Shown in pieces: positions 60,109 to 64,000 of a stretch of 64,000 bases of DNA. This DNA is from Bryobacteraceae bacterium. Its GTDB lineage: Bacteria; Acidobacteriota; Terriglobia; Bryobacterales; Bryobacteraceae. The stretch lies in the NCBI GenBank assembly GCA_026002875.1, contig BPGE01000001.1, positions 3,472,001 through 3,536,000 of the forward strand, read 5' to 3'. Each line of letters begins with the position of its first letter. Position 1 is the first letter of the stretch. The position numbers and the translations under genes are program-made. A model generated the notes under the pieces. It searched no databases and was not told where the DNA came from. It saw only the letters and a list, made by a program, of their open reading frames with translations.

Positions 60109-61050
60109 TTACTGCAGCTCTTTGATGAACTCGATCAGGCCCAGAATTTCCCGCTCCCGCAACAGCCCCTGGTAGGTGGGCATGATCGGCTCGTAGCCCT
60201 GAACAACCATCGCCTGCGGCATCAGGATGGACTGGCGGATGTATTCGGCGTCCACGAGATACTCCTTGCCGTCCGTGCCGCGGTGCTTTTGTCCCCAGAT
60301 GCCTTTCCACGACGGGCCCTGCCCCCGCGTGCCGTCGATCGAGTGGCAGGTCGCGCAGCCCTTGTTTTCCCAAACCAGCCGGCCCAGCTCTTTCAGCGGC
60401 ATCTTGCGCACCTGCTCGTCGCCTTCGCGCAGGAACGTCTCGTACTGCTCCGGCGTGTCCACGAAGATGCGCGCCAGCATGTCGGAGTGGCCCTTGCCGC
60501 AGTATTCCGTGCAATACACCTGGTACACGCCCGGCTCGGTCGCCGTGAACCACAGTTCCGTGTACCGTCCGGGAATCGCGTCCCGCTTCAGCCGGAACTC
60601 GGGGATGTAGAAGCTGTGGATGACGTCCTCGGAAGTCATCACCAGCTTCACCGGCTGATTCACCGGCACATGCAGATCGTTCAGCGTCCGCGTCCCGTCG
60701 GGATACTCGAACTCCCAAACCCACTTCTTGCCGGTGACGATGATCTCCATCGAGTCGTTCGGCGCCACCCAGGCCTTCACGTAGCCCTGGAAGCCCCACA
60801 GGAAGATCAGCATCACGACGCCAAGCGGAATCAGGCTCCAGATCAGCTCCAGCCGCGTGTCATGCGTGATGTGCGGCGTCACCTCTTTGTCCGAGCGCCG
60901 GCGCCAGCGGCGGACGGCGTAGAAGATCAGCCCGCCGTTGAAGAAGAAGAAGAACACGGTGAGCCACGTGATGAACATGAACAGCCCATCCATCTCACCG
61001 GCGTGTGTGGCCCCCCCGCGGGGCAGCAGGAAGTCGCGGAACCAGTTCAT
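60109..61050 (-). CDS. coxB: Cytochrome c oxidase subunit II with fused cytochrome c domain
   Basis: A 313-residue protein: two N-terminal membrane helices (about 23-45 and 72-88), a CuA cupredoxin domain with His145, Cys180, Glu182, Cys184, His188 and Met191 ([13 protein letters not shown]), and a C-terminal cytochrome c with CATCH (232-236). The fusion defines a caa3-type oxidase that receives electrons directly from ACIII. It overlaps the Sco gene by 4 nt. Confidence 0.97.
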   Translation of the reverse strand: MNWFRDFLLPRGGATHAGEMDGLFMFITWLTVFFFFFNGGLIFYAVRRWRRRSDKEVTPHITHDTRLELIWSLIPLGVVMLIFLWGFQGYVKAWVAPNDSMEIIVTGKKWVWEFEYPDGTRTLNDLHVPVNQPVKLVMTSEDVIHSFYIPEFRLKRDAIPGRYTELWFTATEPGVYQVYCTEYCGKGHSDMLARIFVDTPEQYETFLREGDEQVRKMPLKELGRLVWENKGCATCHSIDGTRGQGPSWKGIWGQKHRGTDGKEYLVDAEYIRQSILMPQAMVVQGYEPIMPTYQGLLREREILGLIEFIKELQ

Positions 61051-61877
61051 TTGGCAGTCACCATTTCAGTCCGGGTTGCTGCGCGCAGGCGCTCGCGGCG
61101 CCAGTAGCGGAAAAGCATGAAACCGAGCGCCAGCACGGCCAGCGCCCCTCCTGCGCGCATGATGTTCATCGCCACCAGCGTGTAGCTGCGGGCGGCAGGA
61201 TCGTAGTGGAAACAGTACAGCAGAATCTTGTCGCTGAGGCCGGTCTTCCCGCTGGCCGCTTCGGCCAGCGCCAGGCGCAGATCGAACGGCTTGAACCGCA
61301 CCCCGTACAGATACCGGCTCACCATGCCGTCGGGCGACAGCACCATGATCGCGGCGGCATGCGCGTACTGCTTGCTGCGGTCGTCCCAGCGGTAGCGGAA
61401 TCCCACCTGATCGGCCAGCCGCGCCACGTTGCCCTGATAGTCGGCCAGGAAATGCCAGCCCTGCCTGGTGCGCTCGTACGACTCCAGATACAGCGCGCGC
61501 TTGGCCTGGGCCAGTTTGTAGTTTTCCGTGGGATCGATGCTGATCGTGACGATCTCGAAGTCCTTCCCCGCCGTCTGCGGGATCTGCCGCAGCGCTTCCG
61601 TCTGCCCGTTCAGCACCAGCGTGCAAAGCATTGGGCAGGAATAGTAAACGAGGTTCAGGATCACCGGCTTGCCCGAGGCGAAATATTCGCCCAGCGCGTG
61701 CGGGTAGCCGTCCTCGCCCACGAACTGCAGTGAGAGATCCACCTTCTGGCCGAGCTTCTCGTCGATGCCCACGCCCTCCAGCTCCCGCGGCGTTTCGTGA
61801 GCCGGCAACTGCGCGCGCACGGCGCCTGCAGCGGCCAGAAAGGCCATCAGGACCGGGAGTGTGCGGCGCAGCGTCAT
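61047..61877 (-). CDS. SCO1/SenC/PrrC-family copper chaperone with C-terminal anchor
   Basis: A 276-residue protein: signal peptide (about 1-22), thioredoxin-like domain with copper ligands Cys81 and Cys85 (YYSCPMLC) and His173 (KQYAHAAAI), and an additional C-terminal membrane helix (AGGALAVLALGFMLFRYW). It helps load the CuA site of CoxB, whose gene it overlaps by 4 nt. ATG 61877 was chosen at the signal peptide. Confidence 0.93.
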   Translation of the reverse strand: MTLRRTLPVLMAFLAAAGAVRAQLPAHETPRELEGVGIDEKLGQKVDLSLQFVGEDGYPHALGEYFASGKPVILNLVYYSCPMLCTLVLNGQTEALRQIPQTAGKDFEIVTISIDPTENYKLAQAKRALYLESYERTRQGWHFLADYQGNVARLADQVGFRYRWDDRSKQYAHAAAIMVLSPDGMVSRYLYGVRFKPFDLRLALAEAASGKTGLSDKILLYCFHYDPAARSYTLVAMNIMRAGGALAVLALGFMLFRYWRRERLRAATRTEMVTAK

Positions 61878-61884
61878 CCTCGCC

Positions 61885-62346
61885 TCACTGCTTCGCGGGC
61901 GCGGCCGCCGGAGCGGCGGCGCCATCGCCGCCGGCCGCGCCGCCGGGCGGCTCCGGCTTGGCCGGATACGTCTTCGTGTTGTAGGTCACCTTGCCGGCTG
62001 CGTAGTCGGCGGCCAGGATCTCCATGGCGCGGTCGATCGGAATGCGCACGATTCCCTTTTCTTTATCGATGAAGCTGTAGCGGTGGAGATTCTCCTCTTC
62101 GCGCTCGCGGATCGCCATCAGCTCCCTGCTCGGCGCGCCCGAGTACACCTGCTGGTCGATCCGCTCGTAAGCGACCACATACAGCCAGTACACGCCGATG
62201 ATCATCACCACCAGCAGCGCAAGGATTCCGCCGCTGACAGCCGCGATCAGGCCGGCCCGCGCTTCCCGGTGGTCGTAGTCGACCCCGTCGACAAAGACCG
62301 CCGTGTCCGGCGCCGTGGAGTCCAGGTCGGGTTTGATTTCAGACAT
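61885..62346 (-). CDS. Small membrane-anchored protein of the ACIII-caa3 operon, function unknown
   Basis: A 153-residue protein with one membrane helix (GLIAAVSGGILALLVVMIIG, about 32-51), a charged linker and an exported C-terminal part containing DKEKGIVRIPIDRAMEILA and an Ala/Gly/Pro-rich tail. GGAGAG lies 7 nt before ATG 62346. Its fixed place between actF and sco suggests an accessory or assembly subunit. No enzymatic motif or heme site is present. Confidence 0.8.
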   Translation of the reverse strand: MSEIKPDLDSTAPDTAVFVDGVDYDHREARAGLIAAVSGGILALLVVMIIGVYWLYVVAYERIDQQVYSGAPSRELMAIREREEENLHRYSFIDKEKGIVRIPIDRAMEILAADYAAGKVTYNTKTYPAKPEPPGGAAGGDGAAAPAAAPAKQ

Positions 62347-62363
62347 CGCCAAACTCTCCAGCC

Positions 62364-63563
62364 TCAGACGTTATGGAAGGCCAGGCACTGCTCCAGCCTC
62401 GGATCGCCGACGGGCACCAGAGGCTTCTCCTTCAGCCCCTGCCAGAACACCAGTCCGTAGGCGCTGCCCACCGCCAGCCATGCCGCCGCGTCCATCCAGT
62501 GCAGCGCCACGCCCTTCGTGTGCAGCACCGGCATGATCTGCCAGTACAGGTCGCAGAAGTGCATCAGCATCATCCAGCCGGCGAAGAAGCCCAGCAGCTT
62601 CAGGTTCCTCTTGTTGGCGCGCGGCAGCAGCGTGAAGAACGGCAGAATGAAGTGCCCGATGGCCAGAATCGGTCCGAACGCCGCCCAGCTCCCCTGCAGC
62701 CGCTTGTGGAACCAGAACGTCTCCTCGGGCAGGTTGCTGTACCAGATCAGCATGTACTGCGAGAACGTCACATACGCCCAGAACGTCGTCAGCGCGAACA
62801 GCCACTTGCCCAGGTCGTGGTAGTGCTCCTCGCGGATCGACTGCGTCAGATAGCCTGCCGAACGCAGCCCGAGCGTGACGGCGATGAGGATCGCCATGAA
62901 CCCGACGGCGCCGCCCGCCAGGAAGTAGACGCCGAACATCGTCGAGAACCAGTGCGGCTCCAGCGACATCACCCAGTCGAACGCCGCCATCGAAGCCATC
63001 AGGAACAGCACCACCGTGCCCGGCGCGCTCCACTTCGCCGCCGCTTTCGTGTCTTCGATCGAGCCGCTCTCGTCCTGCCGGCGGCTGATCGAGTACAGCC
63101 TCAGCGCGAACACGCTCCACAGCGCAATCGCGATCAGCCCGCGCAGGATGAACCACTTCTCGTTCAGATACCCGAGCTTGGCCGAAATCACCGGATCCTT
63201 CGCCGCCTCCGCGTGCGACCACTCATAGAGCGAGTGGATGCCCGCAAACACGGGCAGCACCAGCAGGAACGCCAGCGGCACCGTCCGCATCATGTTCTCC
63301 ATCAGCCGCCGCACGGTGACGCTCCACGCGCTGCCCGTCAGGTGCTGCATCATCACGAAAAACAGCGCCCCCAGCGACACCGACGCGAAGTAGGCAAACG
63401 CCACCAGATACGAGAAGTGGAACTGCTGGCGGTCCAGCGCGAATCCCGCCGCCAGCGCAAGCCACGACACCAGCGCCACCAGCGCCAGCGAGTTGCGCAC
63501 TGCGCTCCACGCCTCCGGCTGGAGGAAGTAGCTTTCCGAAGCGTGTTCTCTGTGTTCAGCCAT
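62364..63563 (-). CDS. actF: Alternative complex III subunit ActF
   Basis: A 399-residue polytopic protein with about ten helices, a member of the NrfD/PsrC-like fold family. WSVFALRLYSISRRQDESG, MASMAAFDWVMSLEPHWFST and IGHFILPFFTLLPRANKRNL are typical of the ActF branch. ACIII oxidises quinol and reduces a cytochrome. It follows actE by 17 nt. Confidence 0.93.
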   Translation of the reverse strand: MAEHREHASESYFLQPEAWSAVRNSLALVALVSWLALAAGFALDRQQFHFSYLVAFAYFASVSLGALFFVMMQHLTGSAWSVTVRRLMENMMRTVPLAFLLVLPVFAGIHSLYEWSHAEAAKDPVISAKLGYLNEKWFILRGLIAIALWSVFALRLYSISRRQDESGSIEDTKAAAKWSAPGTVVLFLMASMAAFDWVMSLEPHWFSTMFGVYFLAGGAVGFMAILIAVTLGLRSAGYLTQSIREEHYHDLGKWLFALTTFWAYVTFSQYMLIWYSNLPEETFWFHKRLQGSWAAFGPILAIGHFILPFFTLLPRANKRNLKLLGFFAGWMMLMHFCDLYWQIMPVLHTKGVALHWMDAAAWLAVGSAYGLVFWQGLKEKPLVPVGDPRLEQCLAFHNV

Positions 63564-63580
63564 TCGCGTTCCCTCGCTCC

Positions 63581-64000
63581 TCAGCGGATCCGGCTCTGCA
63601 GCTCCGGCGGCACGTCGTCCATCGTGCCCCGCCAGGAGCGCTGCAGCGCGCGGATGTAGGCGACGATCGCCCAGCGGTCGTTTTCGGAAATCTGATAGCG
63701 GTAGCCGGGCATCGACCGGCGCCCGTTGGCGATCACGTGGTACAGCTCGCCGTCGACGAAATTCACGATCCGCTCGTCGTGCAGGTTGCCCGGCACCCAG
63801 ACAGCCTTCGCCGGCACGATGCCGCGCCCCGATCCCGTGCGGTCATGGCAGGGCGCGCAGTAGATGTCATACTTGCGCTGGCCCTGGACGAGCGTCTCTT
63901 TCGTGATGGGCAGCGGGTTGCGCGCCACGTAGGTCCCGTCGGGGTTGATGCCCGTCGAAAACGCCGTGTCCGGACGGTACAGCTCCCGAGCCACGGAGCC
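63581..64000 (-). CDS. actE: Alternative complex III monoheme cytochrome subunit ActE (5' end outside window)
   Basis: The last 139 residues are visible and the frame is open to the window edge, so the start and probable lipoprotein signal lie beyond. It has a heme c motif CAPCH and the axial Met in RRSMPGYRYQ. ActE is the monoheme subunit that hands electrons on to the oxidase. The GTG at 63994 is probably internal. Confidence 0.9.
   Translation of the reverse strand, partial: GSVARELYRPDTAFSTGINPDGTYVARNPLPITKETLVQGQRKYDIYCAPCHDRTGSGRGIVPAKAVWVPGNLHDERIVNFVDGELYHVIANGRRSMPGYRYQISENDRWAIVAYIRALQRSWRGTMDDVPPELQSRIR

Overview
The window is a high-GC bacterial chromosome segment. It most resembles Acidobacteriota of the Bryobacterales/Solibacter group. 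That placement is an inference from gene content: an Oar-like TonB receptor with a carboxypeptidase-regulatory N-terminal domain, a second surface barrel, a PEP-CTERM exosortase substrate, a DUF1080 protein, a Tat-type Gfo/Idh oxidoreductase, and an alternative complex III (ACIII) operon fused to an A2-type caa3 oxidase. No rRNA, tRNA, CRISPR array, phage or complete insertion sequence was seen.

Layout. 1-605: start-proximal part of a CoA-disulfide-reductase-like flavoprotein. 763-6648 (minus): ATP synthase operon b'-b-delta-alpha-gamma-beta-epsilon, without subunits a and c. 6842-8170: Gfo/Idh oxidoreductase. 8274-17040: mostly plus-strand housekeeping and envelope genes (NfeD/SPFH pair, a pair of half-size EamA/SMR-type proteins, mannose-1-phosphate guanylyltransferase, a glycosyltransferase, a thioredoxin-like protein, a DinB lipoprotein, LepA), with minus-strand nusB-ribH. 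17086-17927: PEP-CTERM gene interrupted by an in-frame TGA. 18005-18532: four tandem 136-bp repeats that can fold as a four-way junction. 18608-22487: outer-membrane barrel and TPR protein.

22569-43067 (minus) is one colinear superoperon of 35 genes, rpsL to rplQ (str, S10, spc and alpha clusters joined). It has a recognisable promoter at 43390-43419 and a strong intrinsic terminator at 22505-22541. 43745-49564 holds a cyclophilin, a SulP transporter, ferrochelatase, an M28 peptidase, a DUF4440 protein and a DUF1080 protein. 49667-53104 is the Oar-like receptor. 53267-55431 pairs heme A synthase with an unknown polytopic membrane protein. 55673-57169 is xylulokinase. 57326-64000 (minus) is a respiratory operon, read actE-actF-small membrane protein-sco-coxB-coxA-coxC-coxD.

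The genes join into an aerobic energy theme: ACIII passes electrons from quinol to caa3 oxidase, heme supply comes from hemH and ctaA, copper supply from Sco, and F1Fo uses the resulting gradient. The most unusual features are the cloverleaf-like tandem repeat whose fourth copy has compensatory changes, the TGA inside the PEP-CTERM signal peptide, a set of genes whose -10-like hexamer lies only 8-9 nt before the start codon (apparent leaderless mRNAs), and dispersed GTGTTCCTGTC-type elements that look like terminators. All calls are from reading the sequence; no database search was possible.
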